Assembly: GCA_019695335.1 (NCBI GenBank)
Contig: JAIBAF010000018.1
Location: forward strand, 1-55,721
Direction of reading: 5' to 3'
DNA: 55,721 nt
Source of the DNA: a bacterium
GTDB taxonomy: Bacteria > CLD3 > SB21
Part shown: one piece after another, positions 36,373 through 45,364 of the stretch
How positions within the stretch are numbered: the stretch's first letter is position 1
Layout: each line of letters begins with the position of its first letter
The notes under the pieces: model-generated
What the model was told of the DNA's origin: nothing
Seen by the model: only the letters and a program-made list of their open reading frames with translations
Databases searched by the model: none
Position numbers and translations under genes: made by a program

Positions 36373-37549
36373 TTTTACGCGCCTTCTTTCGTTTGGGTAA
36401 AAGCAGGGTAAAAGCGCTGCCTTTACCGAACTCACTTTGAACTTTAATTTTTCCGTGATGCAGTTTTATAATTTCTTTAACGATGCTTAATCCAAGTCCA
36501 CTGCCTTTCCGGCGGTTTTGAATGTGTTCGGGATAATCGAGTTGGACGAAGCGGTCGAATAATTTTTTGATGTCGGGTTTGCGGATACCGAAGCCCTGAT
36601 CGCGTATGGTAATTTCAAATCCACTCGTGCGGCCGATAACCGATACGACGACGTGCGATTGTGTGGGAGAGTATTTAATTGCGTTGTCGATCAGGTTGAA
36701 CAAAACTTGTTTAATCCGGTCCGGGTCGGCATACATGTCGAAAAGGTTGGGCTGAATGTGCGTAACAAGGTCAATGCTTTTTTCAGAAGCTTTATTTTCC
36801 GTTGTTGCTAAAACTTCATTGACTAATTTTTCAACATCGACTAATTGACGATGGATTCTGAGCTTTCCGGAGTCAATACGATTGATATCCAATAGATCAT
36901 TGACTAAACGCGAAAGGCGATTGACTTCGTCATAAACCACATGCAGGCACTGTTCTTGTACTTCGTTTAAAGGTCCTACGCTTTTTTCCAGGACGAGGCT
37001 TAATCCTTCTTTCATCGGCGTCATTGGATTGAGCAACTCGTGCGCAACCATCGATAAAAATTCCGATTTACGATGCAATTCAATCCATGCTTTCGAAATA
37101 TCCCGAATGATACACAGCCGGCCCATCCTTACGTTGTTTTTGGTTACGACGTCTTTAACTTCCAACTCATAAATGATCGATCGGTGGCTGATAACTACTG
37201 TTTCTTTGAATGATTTCTTTTCTGACAAACGGACGCGATTGAGTAGATCTTCAACCGCGATACGGGAAGTATTGAAAATTTCATTGAGGGAAAGCTTTTC
37301 ACCAGGATTGACGGTGCGGCGTAACCCAAGCATATGTACCGCACGTTTATTGATGATGACCACTTGATCGAGAAGATCGATAAAGAAAATGCCGTCATCG
37401 AGGTGGTCAATGATTTCGAATAATTCGTTGTTTAGTTCTTTACGCAAAATGCCGGTCAGGCCAGACGTATCTTCTTCGCCGATGTTCGATGCGATTTCCG
37501 AAAAATCTGAATTATCAGGAAACCGCGATGTTAAAAGTTGTAGTGCCAT
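36362..37549 (-). CDS. PAS-containing sensor histidine kinase in the pilus cluster
   Basis: A 395-aa soluble kinase from ATG 37549 (MALQLLTSRF). A PAS domain (about 45-165) contains LDDGIFFIDLLDQVVIINKR. The dimerisation and phospho-acceptor box reads HELLNPMTPM, where kinases normally have HELRTPLT; the His is kept. The HATPase_c domain has FNLIDNAIKYSP, DQGFGI and GSGLGLSIVKE. It has no transmembrane segment, so the signal is probably intracellular. A TTG at 37570 is an alternative start. It overlaps the receiver gene downstream. Confidence 0.9.
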   Translation of the reverse strand: MALQLLTSRFPDNSDFSEIASNIGEEDTSGLTGILRKELNNELFEIIDHLDDGIFFIDLLDQVVIINKRAVHMLGLRRTVNPGEKLSLNEIFNTSRIAVEDLLNRVRLSEKKSFKETVVISHRSIIYELEVKDVVTKNNVRMGRLCIIRDISKAWIELHRKSEFLSMVAHELLNPMTPMKEGLSLVLEKSVGPLNEVQEQCLHVVYDEVNRLSRLVNDLLDINRIDSGKLRIHRQLVDVEKLVNEVLATTENKASEKSIDLVTHIQPNLFDMYADPDRIKQVLFNLIDNAIKYSPTQSHVVVSVIGRTSGFEITIRDQGFGIRKPDIKKLFDRFVQLDYPEHIQNRRKGSGLGLSIVKEIIKLHHGKIKVQSEFGKGSAFTLLLPKRKKARKNDS

Positions 37550-37566
37550 GACCTTATTCTTTCTGA

Positions 37567-38334
37567 TCAATTAATAAATTCAATATACCAGCGGATGATA
37601 TCGAGACCGTAAAACACATTAATCCACAAAGCGATGGTGAGATACGGAGCCAGCGGAATCTGGCTGTTATTCGTCAGGCGCCGGGCCAGAATACCCATCC
37701 ATCCTATCAACGATATCAAAACGAATGATGTAAAAATACTTAACAGCAATAATTTCCATCCGATAAAAATACCGAGCAGGGCGGCAAGCTTGATGTCGCC
37801 ACCGCCTATGCCATCGCGTTTATACAAAAGATGGCCGATGTACCAAACAGCCCAGAGGCCTAAACCACCGACTAAAAATCCCAAGCTGGAATCGATAATC
37901 GAAGGTTTACCTTCCATCACGCTGAACAGTATGGCAAAGGGAAAGCTGAAAAAAACGATGCGGTTGGGGATCAGGTGTTTTTGGTAGTCGATACAACTTA
38001 AAACGAGCATGAGCAACGCTAAGAACGTGAGTTTAAAAAATAGGACCGTTAATCCGAATTGCGAAAAAAGAAAGCACACGAAAATTCCACTAAGAATTTC
38101 AACGGCAGGGTAACGGAATGAAATAGGTGTTCGGCAAAATGCACAACGGCCTAATTGAACAAGAAATCCCCACAGCGGCACATTGTAATACCACGGAATG
38201 CGGTGGCTGCAATTAGGGCAATGCGATGGAGGGGACCACAATGACAAGTCATTAGGAATACGATAAATGACCACATTTAAGAAGCTGCCGATAATCGAAC
38301 CTAAACTGAAAAGTATGACGTAGATTGATAACAT
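37567..38334 (-). CDS. pilD: Prepilin leader peptidase / N-methyltransferase PilD
   Basis: A 255-aa polytopic aspartic protease that cleaves and methylates the prepilins encoded beside it. The N-terminal cytoplasmic loop has the zinc-type tetracysteine motif Cys39, Cys42, Cys64 and Cys67 (CPNC...CAFC). The two catalytic aspartates are Asp116 (SCIDYQKHLIP) and Asp180 (GIGGGD). About eight hydrophobic segments follow. All key residues are present, so both peptidase and methylase activity are expected. Confidence 0.95.
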   Translation of the reverse strand: MLSIYVILFSLGSIIGSFLNVVIYRIPNDLSLWSPPSHCPNCSHRIPWYYNVPLWGFLVQLGRCAFCRTPISFRYPAVEILSGIFVCFLFSQFGLTVLFFKLTFLALLMLVLSCIDYQKHLIPNRIVFFSFPFAILFSVMEGKPSIIDSSLGFLVGGLGLWAVWYIGHLLYKRDGIGGGDIKLAALLGIFIGWKLLLLSIFTSFVLISLIGWMGILARRLTNNSQIPLAPYLTIALWINVFYGLDIIRWYIEFIN

Positions 38335-38348
38335 GGTTGTTTTTTTGT

Positions 38349-39227
38349 TTAGCTGTTAGAACGCATAGTTTCTTCTTGGGCGAAAATGCGGCTGATGCCC
38401 ATGGTCGCTTGAAATATGGCCACATCGAAATTAATGTCTTTGACGCCGAGAAGCGTGATGATCATTGTCTGTCCATCCGTTTCAAACTTTTGCGAAACGG
38501 CTTTTAAATCGACGTCGAAATACACTGAACTATCCTGTGATTTTGAATCGATATATTTTTGCAAGTGAGAATAGAAAAAACGAATAAAATCGGAATGATC
38601 ACCCGAAGATGGATTGCCGACGTCGATATCGCTGAGTGCCGCAACGGGTACACCGTTGTCCGTTGTAAGGATCAGGGCGAATAAACCGAATTTTTTGATC
38701 AGCTGTTGAAGAAATTTATCGAGGGCGTCGCTGATGCTTGCATTACGAGCCGTACGCCGGTCGAAAATGCTCGCAATGGCATGAATGTGTTCGCGAAGTT
38801 TCCGGCTGGCGCATTCGGGATTCGAATGAATACAATAATTAGCGCGACAGGCAATCAACGGCTCATTGCACATCTGACGGCGGTGATAATTAGCCGTTGG
38901 TTCCATACGGCTGGTGATGAATTCACGCGTCATTTTCTGATGCAAATTGGTTTCCGCGTACGCCATCGCTTCATCCCATAAAAAAGCTTCTAATTCGATC
39001 AACTGGCTTGGAGTGAATGGCTTGATCATCGCTTCAACCACGTTCCAATCCTGAATATTACGGCGGATTTTTTTCTTAACTTCGCGGGAAAGTTCCTGTG
39101 ATTCTTTTTGCCGCACTGACGAATATTTCAAAATCGTGATCGGTACTTCGATGGGCTCGCCGCCAAAACTTTCCGGATTGATTTCGACCGTTAAGTTTGG
39201 ATTTTTGGATTTGAATTGATTCAACAT
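38349..39227 (-). CDS. Unknown protein with Cys4 cluster between pilin and pilD
   Basis: I do not recognise this 292-aa family. It has no signal peptide or transmembrane helix. Four cysteines form a compact cluster, Cys120-X6-Cys127-X4-Cys132-X6-Cys139 (MCNEPLIACRANYCIHSNPE), which suggests zinc or Fe-S binding. From about residue 170 the pattern KFGLFALILTTDNGVPVAAL resembles a roadblock/LC7 fold, used by small-GTPase regulators; that is weak evidence. It is 14 bp upstream of pilD and separated from the pilin gene by a hairpin. It may be a cytoplasmic regulator of pilus assembly. Confidence 0.65.
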   Translation of the reverse strand: MLNQFKSKNPNLTVEINPESFGGEPIEVPITILKYSSVRQKESQELSREVKKKIRRNIQDWNVVEAMIKPFTPSQLIELEAFLWDEAMAYAETNLHQKMTREFITSRMEPTANYHRRQMCNEPLIACRANYCIHSNPECASRKLREHIHAIASIFDRRTARNASISDALDKFLQQLIKKFGLFALILTTDNGVPVAALSDIDVGNPSSGDHSDFIRFFYSHLQKYIDSKSQDSSVYFDVDLKAVSQKFETDGQTMIITLLGVKDINFDVAIFQATMGISRIFAQEETMRSNS

Positions 39228-39263
39228 GTTAAAGGCACTCCTTAAAGCCGTTTTAAATTTAAC

Positions 39264-39290
39264 AGAGTCCCGACTTTAATCGGGACTCTT
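39264..39290 (-). terminator. Hairpin downstream of the major pilin gene (terminator or attenuator)
   Basis: AGAGTCCCGA (39264-39273) and TCGGGACTCT (39280-39289) pair perfectly over 10 bp with a 6-nt loop. On the minus strand it follows the pilin stop by about 20 bp, but the T-tract after it is weak. It probably ends most pilin transcripts and allows partial read-through into the assembly genes. Confidence 0.7.
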
Positions 39291-39308
39291 GTCAAATAGG
39301 TTGATAAA

Positions 39309-39668
39309 TTAACGGGCGTGTCCTGCTTCACTGCAAGTAACTAAACCGGTTGTCGCATCATAGGTATAGGTACCGCCGGAAGGGCATGTCGGAGCGACGC
39401 CGCTGGCGAAATAAGCGTTGCTGGACGTTGCTAAGATAGCCGCAGAAGCCGGAAAAGTGGCTGGGCCGCCAGCAAGAGCGCTTTGAGCATATCCGACTGA
39501 AGCAGCCGCTTCGATAGCGCCTTGATTCGATTTGCAGGCGCCGGCTTCAGCTTGATCGGTAAGGTCAAAATATTTCGGAATCGCAACAGCGGCCAAAATA
39601 CCGAGGATAACGATCACGGTTACCAATTCCATCAAGGTAAAACCGCTTTGATTTTTGAGAGCTTTCAT
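39309..39668 (-). CDS. pilA: Major type IV pilin (PilA-like)
   Basis: A 119-aa prepilin with leader MKALKNQSG, cleaved before FTLMELVTVIVILGILAAVA; Phe+1 and Glu+5 are conserved. IPKYFDLTDQAEAGACKSNQ follows, and then a small head rich in Ala, Gly and Ser. Three cysteines (about 54, 99 and 111) could form a disulfide. It is short, like the truncated pilins of some lineages. An AAGGAG ribosome site precedes the ATG. It is first in the pilus cluster and separated from the rest by a hairpin, which fits a highly expressed major subunit. Confidence 0.9.
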   Translation of the reverse strand: MKALKNQSGFTLMELVTVIVILGILAAVAIPKYFDLTDQAEAGACKSNQGAIEAAASVGYAQSALAGGPATFPASAAILATSSNAYFASGVAPTCPSGGTYTYDATTGLVTCSEAGHAR

Positions 39669-39729
39669 TTTTTTTCTCCTTTTAAGGTGATTAGGTGAAT
39701 TATTATTGAGCTATTGCTCAGTGAAATTT

Positions 39730-39752
39730 CTTAAGTTCGATGTTAACTTAAG
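39730..39752 (-). promoter_or_regulatory. Inverted repeat in the pilin/ABC divergent spacer
   Basis: CTTAAGTT (39730-39737) and AACTTAAG (39745-39752) are perfect 8-bp arms around 7 nt. They lie 62-84 bp upstream of the pilin ATG, so this may be an operator for pilin expression. Just beyond it on the minus strand, 39752-39766 reads GGCATGGAGATTGTC, a near but imperfect sigma-54 -24/-12 match (GT instead of GC at -12). Confidence 0.4.
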
Positions 39753-39878
39753 ACAATCTCCATGCCGAATTGCATCTCATTGATTTATTGAACTTAAAAG
39801 GCGATTGAAGATTTGTTCTATGGAAAAAAACCCTATTTTATGGAAGCGTTACCTGTTTGAAGGTTTGGATAGTATTAC

Positions 39879-39905
39879 TTGACAATTTTTTTTTGATTTT
39901 ATAAT
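39879..39905 (+). promoter_or_regulatory. Consensus sigma-70 promoter of the Gld-like ABC operon
   Basis: TTGACA (39879-39884) and TATAAT (39900-39905) both match the consensus exactly. The spacer is 15 bp, shorter than the ideal 17. The -10 ends 31 bp before the ATG, with a CAGGAGA ribosome site between. Confidence 0.6.
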
Positions 39906-39936
39906 TTGCACCCGCTTAAAACAATCAGGAGACAAT

Positions 39937-40884
39937 ATGATTCGTGTTGAGAATCTGGTAAAAAATTACGGGACGTTGCGCGCCGTCAATAGCATCAATT
40001 TTCAAGTTAATGATGGAGAAATTCTGGGATTCCTGGGGCCGAACGGAGCGGGAAAATCGACGACCTTGAAAATGATGACGACCTATCTTGCGCCCACATC
40101 CGGCAATGTCTATGTTGACCAACTCAATATTCTCGAGCACTCACTCGACATCAGGCGGATGATCGGTTATTTACCGGAACTTAATCCGCTGTATGTTGAA
40201 ATGAATGTGTATGATTATTTGCAATTTGTTGCGTCGGCAAGAGAGATTACAGGGCAAGCATTCAAAAAGCGGTTGGGCGAAGTAGTTGATCTGTGCGGAT
40301 TACGCGGCGTGATCCATAAATATATTTCCGAGCTTTCAAAAGGTTACCGTCAACGCGTCGGCTTGGCTCAAGCGATCTTTCATGATCCGAAAATTCTGAT
40401 TCTGGATGAACCTTCCAGCGGCTTGGATCCTAATCAAATTGTTGAGATCAGGGAATTGATCAAAAACCTCGGCAAGAAAAAAACTCTGATCATGTCCAGT
40501 CACATTTTGCAGGAAATCGAACTGACGGCCGACCGGATGGTGATCATCAATAAAGGCGAAATCGTGGCAGATGGTACGACGGAAGAATTGATGCAATCAT
40601 TCAAAGGCAAAACGGTTTTGACTCTTGAATTAAAAAATGCCAACGAAGCCGATATCAACGGTATTGTAGGAACAGTGAAGGCCGTCAACGTAGCAAAAGT
40701 CGTTAACCTGAATGGAACGATGACCGTTCAATTGGAATATCCGAATACGATTGATCCACGAAGCGATATATTTGATTATGCGGTTAGCCGGCGCTGGACG
40801 ATCCTGGAAATGGGCCGTTATAAAGTCAGTCTTGAAGATGTTTTCCGCACTTTGACCGTAGAAGGAGGCGTGCAGAATGGATAA
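39937..40884 (+). CDS. ABC transporter ATPase, GldA-like
   Basis: A 315-aa nucleotide-binding subunit. Walker A is GPNGAGKST (about 35-43). The signature is LSKGYRQRVGLAQAI, Walker B is ILILDEPSSGLDP, and an H-loop follows (MSSHILQEI). The C-terminal about 90 residues form the extra domain common in GldA/NatA-type exporters. In Bacteroidetes GldA works with GldF and GldG in gliding motility; here the two following genes match those partners, but gliding itself is not shown. Its last codons overlap the permease start by 8 bp. Confidence 0.92.
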   Translation: MIRVENLVKNYGTLRAVNSINFQVNDGEILGFLGPNGAGKSTTLKMMTTYLAPTSGNVYVDQLNILEHSLDIRRMIGYLPELNPLYVEMNVYDYLQFVASAREITGQAFKKRLGEVVDLCGLRGVIHKYISELSKGYRQRVGLAQAIFHDPKILILDEPSSGLDPNQIVEIRELIKNLGKKKTLIMSSHILQEIELTADRMVIINKGEIVADGTTEELMQSFKGKTVLTLELKNANEADINGIVGTVKAVNVAKVVNLNGTMTVQLEYPNTIDPRSDIFDYAVSRRWTILEMGRYKVSLEDVFRTLTVEGGVQNG

Positions 40885-41590
40885 TATTAAGTTGATATAT
40901 CGGAAAGAAATGGCTGCTTTTTTTAACAGCCCGGTCGCGTATATTGTGCTGATCGTATTTGCACTCATTACATCATGGTTCTTTACCAATACTTTTTTTC
41001 TGTCCAATCAATCGGATTTGCGGAGTTTATTTGATGTTGTTCCTTGGGTCTATCTTTTTTTCATTCCGGCCATCTCTATGGGATCGATTGCGAGGGAGAA
41101 AAACAGCGGAACGATGGAATTTCTGGCGACGCTTCCGATGAAGGATTCGCACATTGTTTTGGGAAAGTTTTTGGCGATCGTTTCGCTCATTGGCATAGCT
41201 TTGTTGTTCACTGGAATTCATTTTATTACTCTGTTGTTTGTCGGTACGGCCGTTGATATTGGCGCTATTTTCAGCGGATATTTCGGACTTTTATTGGTAG
41301 GGGCGGCTTATACGGCTATTGGCATTTTGGGAAGCTCGGTGACTGAAAATCAGATCGCAGCATTTCTCCTTAGTTTTCTTTTTATTTCAATACTATGGTT
41401 TTTAGAAAAAATCTTGCCGTTTGTTCCCGATTTTATGACAGAAGTGCTTCAGTTTATCAGTATTGATTATCATTTGAACAACATTTCACGGGGGGTAATC
41501 GACTCGCGAAACCTGATTTATTTTGGGTCATTAATGGTGTTTTTTTTGATCATGAGCGCGCGGGTTTTAGAAATCAGAAAGTGGAGATAA
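40877..41590 (+). CDS. ABC-2 type permease, GldF-like
   Basis: A 237-aa integral membrane protein with about six helices. It starts in IKLIYRKEMAAFFNSPVAYI, typical of the GldF/NosY-like ABC-2 family. PAISMGSIAREKNSGTMEFLATLP is the conserved cytoplasmic coupling loop. It overlaps the ATPase gene by 8 bp and precedes the GldG-like gene by 1 bp, so the three are translationally linked. Confidence 0.9.
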   Translation: MDNIKLIYRKEMAAFFNSPVAYIVLIVFALITSWFFTNTFFLSNQSDLRSLFDVVPWVYLFFIPAISMGSIAREKNSGTMEFLATLPMKDSHIVLGKFLAIVSLIGIALLFTGIHFITLLFVGTAVDIGAIFSGYFGLLLVGAAYTAIGILGSSVTENQIAAFLLSFLFISILWFLEKILPFVPDFMTEVLQFISIDYHLNNISRGVIDSRNLIYFGSLMVFFLIMSARVLEIRKWR

Positions 41591-41591
41591 G

Positions 41592-43145
41592 ATGGAAATC
41601 AGTAATAAAAATCAATTCGTCAAATATTTTTTGTTGATGGCCGCCATTTTGGTGGTTTTAAACATCGTTTCGAGGACATTGTTTTTTCGGTGGGATGCGA
41701 CGGATTCTAAGATGTATTCGTTGTCCGATGCGAGCCGGGAAGTGATCGGTAAACTGGAGGATCAGCTTGTAGCTAAGGTTTATTTTTCCAGCAATATGCC
41801 CAATACATACGCCAATTCACGACGGTATCTTCAAGATTTACTTGAAGAGTACCAGGCGTATTCCGGCGGCCGGTTTCGATTTGAATTTTTCGATCCTGCC
41901 GAAGACGCCAAAACTCAGGAGCAGGCCCGCAATTATAATATTCCGCCGGTGCAATTGCAGGCAATTGAAAATGATAAAATGGAGATAAAGAATGTTTATA
42001 TGGGATTGGTTTTTTTGTATCGCGACAAAAAAGAAACCGTTCCCGTGATCCAAACGACTCAAGGGTTGGAATATAACCTGACGGCGACGATTAAGAAGAT
42101 CACAGCGACCAATTTGAAAACAGTCGGGATTATTTCGGAAGAAAATGAGGAAGTAACCACTCAAAATTTGTCGAAGTTTCTCGAACAATTGTACACGATT
42201 CGGCGAGTGGAATTGTCATCAGCTATTCCGTCTGAAATTCAGGCAATTATTATGAACGGCGTTTCGGATTCGCTGAAACCCGATGAATTATATCATCTGG
42301 ATCAATTTGTGATGCGAGGAGGACAACTATTCATCGCGCAAGGTTCAGTGAAAGATTTCCTTCAACAGGGTTTCGCTACCGAGATACGTTCGAATATTTT
42401 TTCATGGCTTGAACATTACGGAGTCAAAGTAGGGAAGGAATTGCTAACAGACGCAAAGTGCAGTAAGATTCAAATCCAAACGCAGCAAGGGCCTTTTGTT
42501 TTCAGAAATGCTATCGATTACCCGGTTTTTCCTTTGATTCAAAAATTTAATACCGATCATCCGATTACAAAAGGTCTGTCGCAAGCGCGTGTATTTTTTG
42601 TGAGCGAATTATCCCAAACCGAAGGCGTTAAAACTGCGTTTACTCCGCTGATGTTTACATCCGACAAGACGGGCGTTTTACCCGGGCCTTTTTTTCAGAT
42701 TCAACCCAATCAAAATCCGATGATGCAGGCGTTTGCGTTTCCGTCCAAATGCATAGCCGGTATGATCGAAGGAACGATGAGCAGTTTCTTTTCAGGCGAT
42801 TCAGCGTATTCCAGAAAAACTGATTTTATTCAATCGACTAATTCCGGTAGGATTTTGCTTATCACCGATAATCAATTTTTTAACGACCGTCGCGGCGGTG
42901 GCGTTGAGGAAAATACGGAGTGGATTCTGAACGCAGTAGATTATCTTACCGGTGATCAGGAATTGATTGCTATTCGAGCGCGCGATGTGACGTTGCAGCC
43001 GCTTCAAGACGTCGGTGATACGGCCCGTAAATCGCTGAAATGGATCAACATTGTTTTACCGGCAGTGGTGATTGTATTGCTGGGTTTTTACCGATGGAAA
43101 CGCAATCGTGATCGCCGCAAATTATTGGAGGAGTTGTATGCTTAA
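41592..43145 (+). CDS. GldG-like ABC-associated protein
   Basis: A 517-aa protein anchored at both ends: a transmembrane helix at about 10-28 (FLLMAAILVVLNIVSRTLFF) and another at about 480-500 (INIVLPAVVIVLLGFYRWKR). The large domain between faces the periplasm and starts with the family-typical MYSLSDASREVIGKL. It also contains IPPVQLQAIENDKMEIKNVY, the GldG/ABC-auxiliary pattern. It probably couples ABC-driven changes to an envelope process; the cargo is unknown. Confidence 0.88.
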   Translation: MEISNKNQFVKYFLLMAAILVVLNIVSRTLFFRWDATDSKMYSLSDASREVIGKLEDQLVAKVYFSSNMPNTYANSRRYLQDLLEEYQAYSGGRFRFEFFDPAEDAKTQEQARNYNIPPVQLQAIENDKMEIKNVYMGLVFLYRDKKETVPVIQTTQGLEYNLTATIKKITATNLKTVGIISEENEEVTTQNLSKFLEQLYTIRRVELSSAIPSEIQAIIMNGVSDSLKPDELYHLDQFVMRGGQLFIAQGSVKDFLQQGFATEIRSNIFSWLEHYGVKVGKELLTDAKCSKIQIQTQQGPFVFRNAIDYPVFPLIQKFNTDHPITKGLSQARVFFVSELSQTEGVKTAFTPLMFTSDKTGVLPGPFFQIQPNQNPMMQAFAFPSKCIAGMIEGTMSSFFSGDSAYSRKTDFIQSTNSGRILLITDNQFFNDRRGGGVEENTEWILNAVDYLTGDQELIAIRARDVTLQPLQDVGDTARKSLKWINIVLPAVVIVLLGFYRWKRNRDRRKLLEELYA

Positions 43146-43662
43146 AAATATGAAATCCAATCCGTGGTTTCCGTATTTGGCTGTATTCGGAATTTTGATT
43201 CTTTTGCTCGTATACACCCAATTTCGCGAGCAAAAATATCAGGCTATCATTAAACCGATTTTTAAATTCAAACCTGAAGAAGTCACCGGTTTTAGTATCT
43301 CAAAAGATAATGTTTCGGTGTCGATTGTTAAAAAAGATACAGCTTGGTTTTTTGCTGAGCCTGACACGGGTCAGCCGGCCAAATATAAAATCGATCAATT
43401 TCTTAAGGAGGTTTTAAGAGGTGAACGCGAAGGAGCAGTGACCGATGATACATCGCGGTATGCGAAATTAGGCGTTCAAGAAACTTTTGCTACAAGGGTT
43501 ATAATTCGCAATGAACATGAGGATCTTGCTACGATTTTTGTAGGCCGTTCACAATCGGATTATAATCAAGAATACATCCGGTATTCGGATGACCCGAACG
43601 TTTATCCGTCGCGGCAAAAAATGGTTAACAAACTGGGAGCGGTTGCAAGCTGGTGGCGGTAG
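43138..43662 (+). CDS. DUF4340-like membrane-anchored protein
   Basis: A 174-aa protein. ATG 43138 has a GGAGGAG ribosome site inside the end of the GldG-like gene (8-bp overlap). One N-terminal transmembrane helix (FPYLAVFGILILLLVYTQFR) is followed by a periplasmic domain with FSISKDNVSVSIVKKDTAWF and IFVGRSQSDYNQEYIRYSDD. This resembles DUF4340, which often travels with GldG-like proteins. It is shorter than typical members (often over 250 aa), so the family's second repeat may be missing. It is the last gene of the ABC operon. Confidence 0.78.
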   Translation: MLKNMKSNPWFPYLAVFGILILLLVYTQFREQKYQAIIKPIFKFKPEEVTGFSISKDNVSVSIVKKDTAWFFAEPDTGQPAKYKIDQFLKEVLRGEREGAVTDDTSRYAKLGVQETFATRVIIRNEHEDLATIFVGRSQSDYNQEYIRYSDDPNVYPSRQKMVNKLGAVASWWR

Positions 43663-43666
43663 AATT

Positions 43667-45364
43667 TTATTCTTTCAGATGGGGGGCATTCCAATAAAAT
43701 TGTGTCACGCCTTTTTCGGTTCCGAACCAAACGTAATCGCCATCGATGAGTATGCTTTTAACGATATCGGATGCCAGCCCGTCCTGTGAACTATAATAAA
43801 TCCATTTCCGTTTATTTTTGACAAATCGCAGAACGCCTGAATTAGTCGCAATCCAGAGATTACGATCATCGCAAGATGCGTCATTGATCCCCGCTTCGAT
43901 AAAATCAGGATTCAAAGGAATGGATTCCCACTGTTTGGATTTTTTACTATAACGAACAACATTTTTCTGCGAAGCGAAATAAATAGATGAGTCGTCTTCA
44001 GCTATGCCACGCACATATTGGCGTAAATAGGTCGTCGCACCGGTGCTGAATCCGTAAGAGTCATAATGATACCAACGTTTTTCATTTTGATCGATAGCAT
44101 AGATACCATTATCGGTACCAAGCCACAAGATGTTGTCGCTGATCACGATTTTAAAGACCGCAAGGTTGCGTAGTTCCGGAATATCGACCCGCTGGATTAC
44201 ATACTCTTTATCAACAACGGAAGCAAAATTCAAACCGTCTTCCGATCCGATAAACAAACGCTTATCTTGTTTGGCCAAAGCATAAACGTGAGGATGAAAC
44301 AACCCGCTGTACGCTCCAAAGGTACTCCAGTAATCCATGGATTTGGATTTACGAATCAATCCCTCTTCCGTTCCGATCCACACGCTATGCGAATCAATCA
44401 ACATGGCCGTTACTTTATCGGCTTTCAAACCGCGTTGAAATCCTGATTCATAATATGTGAATTGGTCCGTTTCCTGATTCCATTGTGTAATGGCGGAATA
44501 TTCGCTGAAAAGGGAATTTTGAATCAATGGGTGAGCATATCCGCCAAGCCACATGGAAGCATCATCGAAAGCCATTGCCGTAACATCTTCCATTGCAAGT
44601 CCATATTTCAACGGTTCGGCCAAATTCGATACTCCGTTGGCAAACCAGGCGCCGGCTCCGTAGCTGCCGATCCAGATATTGCCGAAAGGATCAAAGGCGT
44701 AACAGGATAGCGGAAATTTCCGAAACTCTCTGTCAACAAAATTCAGTTCTGCGCTATAAAATTGATATCCGCTTTCCGTGTTGGTATAAACATTGGGCAA
44801 ACGGTTGATGAGTTGCGATGCGTTGCCAAACCATTGGATACCACTTTGCGGAGGTGTTCCGCGGGAAACGGTCATAATAGCTGCATTGGAAGTATAAAAG
44901 GTCTTCGATGTTTGTAACCAAACATTGGTTTGATCAAAGCCGATAGACAAAATCGTTTCATTCGGATCAATTCCAATCTGGGCGTACGTGGTCGTTGAAA
45001 ATTGCTGGGAGTAGGGGTTGTAAAATTGTATTCCGTTTTTAGTGGCAATCCAGACGTAATCCGTTCTTTGATCGTAACCGACTCGATAGACAACATTATC
45101 CAGCATGCCATTGCTGGTCGTCAGCGGATATTCCCATTGTTTCTGGACATAATCGTACCGCAAAAGCCCGCTTTCAGTGCCGATATACGCTTTGTTATGA
45201 CTGACGGCTATCGATGTCACAAAACGGCTTCCCGAAAACGTAATCCAGTCGCCCGGGCGATAGTTTTGCTGATAGAATACACGTCCGAGATCTTGCTTGA
45301 CTTGTCCGTCGGCATGATACCCGGTTATTGTTATCAGAAAAATTGTAAAAAAATATTTTTTCAA
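43667..45364 (-). CDS. Secreted beta-propeller protein (two-component-regulator propeller repeats)
   Basis: A 565-aa exported protein with a signal peptide (FFTIFLITITGYHADGQ). The mature part is a chain of repeats of the type VWIGTEEGLIRKSKSMDYW, LWLGTDNGIYAIDQNEKRWY and LWIATNSGVLRFVKNKRKWI, each a propeller blade like those of the sensor domain of hybrid two-component systems. No kinase, HTH or transmembrane output module follows, so this is an isolated sensor/propeller. It overlaps the upstream solute-binding-protein gene by 4 bp (ATGA), which suggests a shared function in recognising a ligand. Confidence 0.82.
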   Translation of the reverse strand: MKKYFFTIFLITITGYHADGQVKQDLGRVFYQQNYRPGDWITFSGSRFVTSIAVSHNKAYIGTESGLLRYDYVQKQWEYPLTTSNGMLDNVVYRVGYDQRTDYVWIATKNGIQFYNPYSQQFSTTTYAQIGIDPNETILSIGFDQTNVWLQTSKTFYTSNAAIMTVSRGTPPQSGIQWFGNASQLINRLPNVYTNTESGYQFYSAELNFVDREFRKFPLSCYAFDPFGNIWIGSYGAGAWFANGVSNLAEPLKYGLAMEDVTAMAFDDASMWLGGYAHPLIQNSLFSEYSAITQWNQETDQFTYYESGFQRGLKADKVTAMLIDSHSVWIGTEEGLIRKSKSMDYWSTFGAYSGLFHPHVYALAKQDKRLFIGSEDGLNFASVVDKEYVIQRVDIPELRNLAVFKIVISDNILWLGTDNGIYAIDQNEKRWYHYDSYGFSTGATTYLRQYVRGIAEDDSSIYFASQKNVVRYSKKSKQWESIPLNPDFIEAGINDASCDDRNLWIATNSGVLRFVKNKRKWIYYSSQDGLASDIVKSILIDGDYVWFGTEKGVTQFYWNAPHLKE

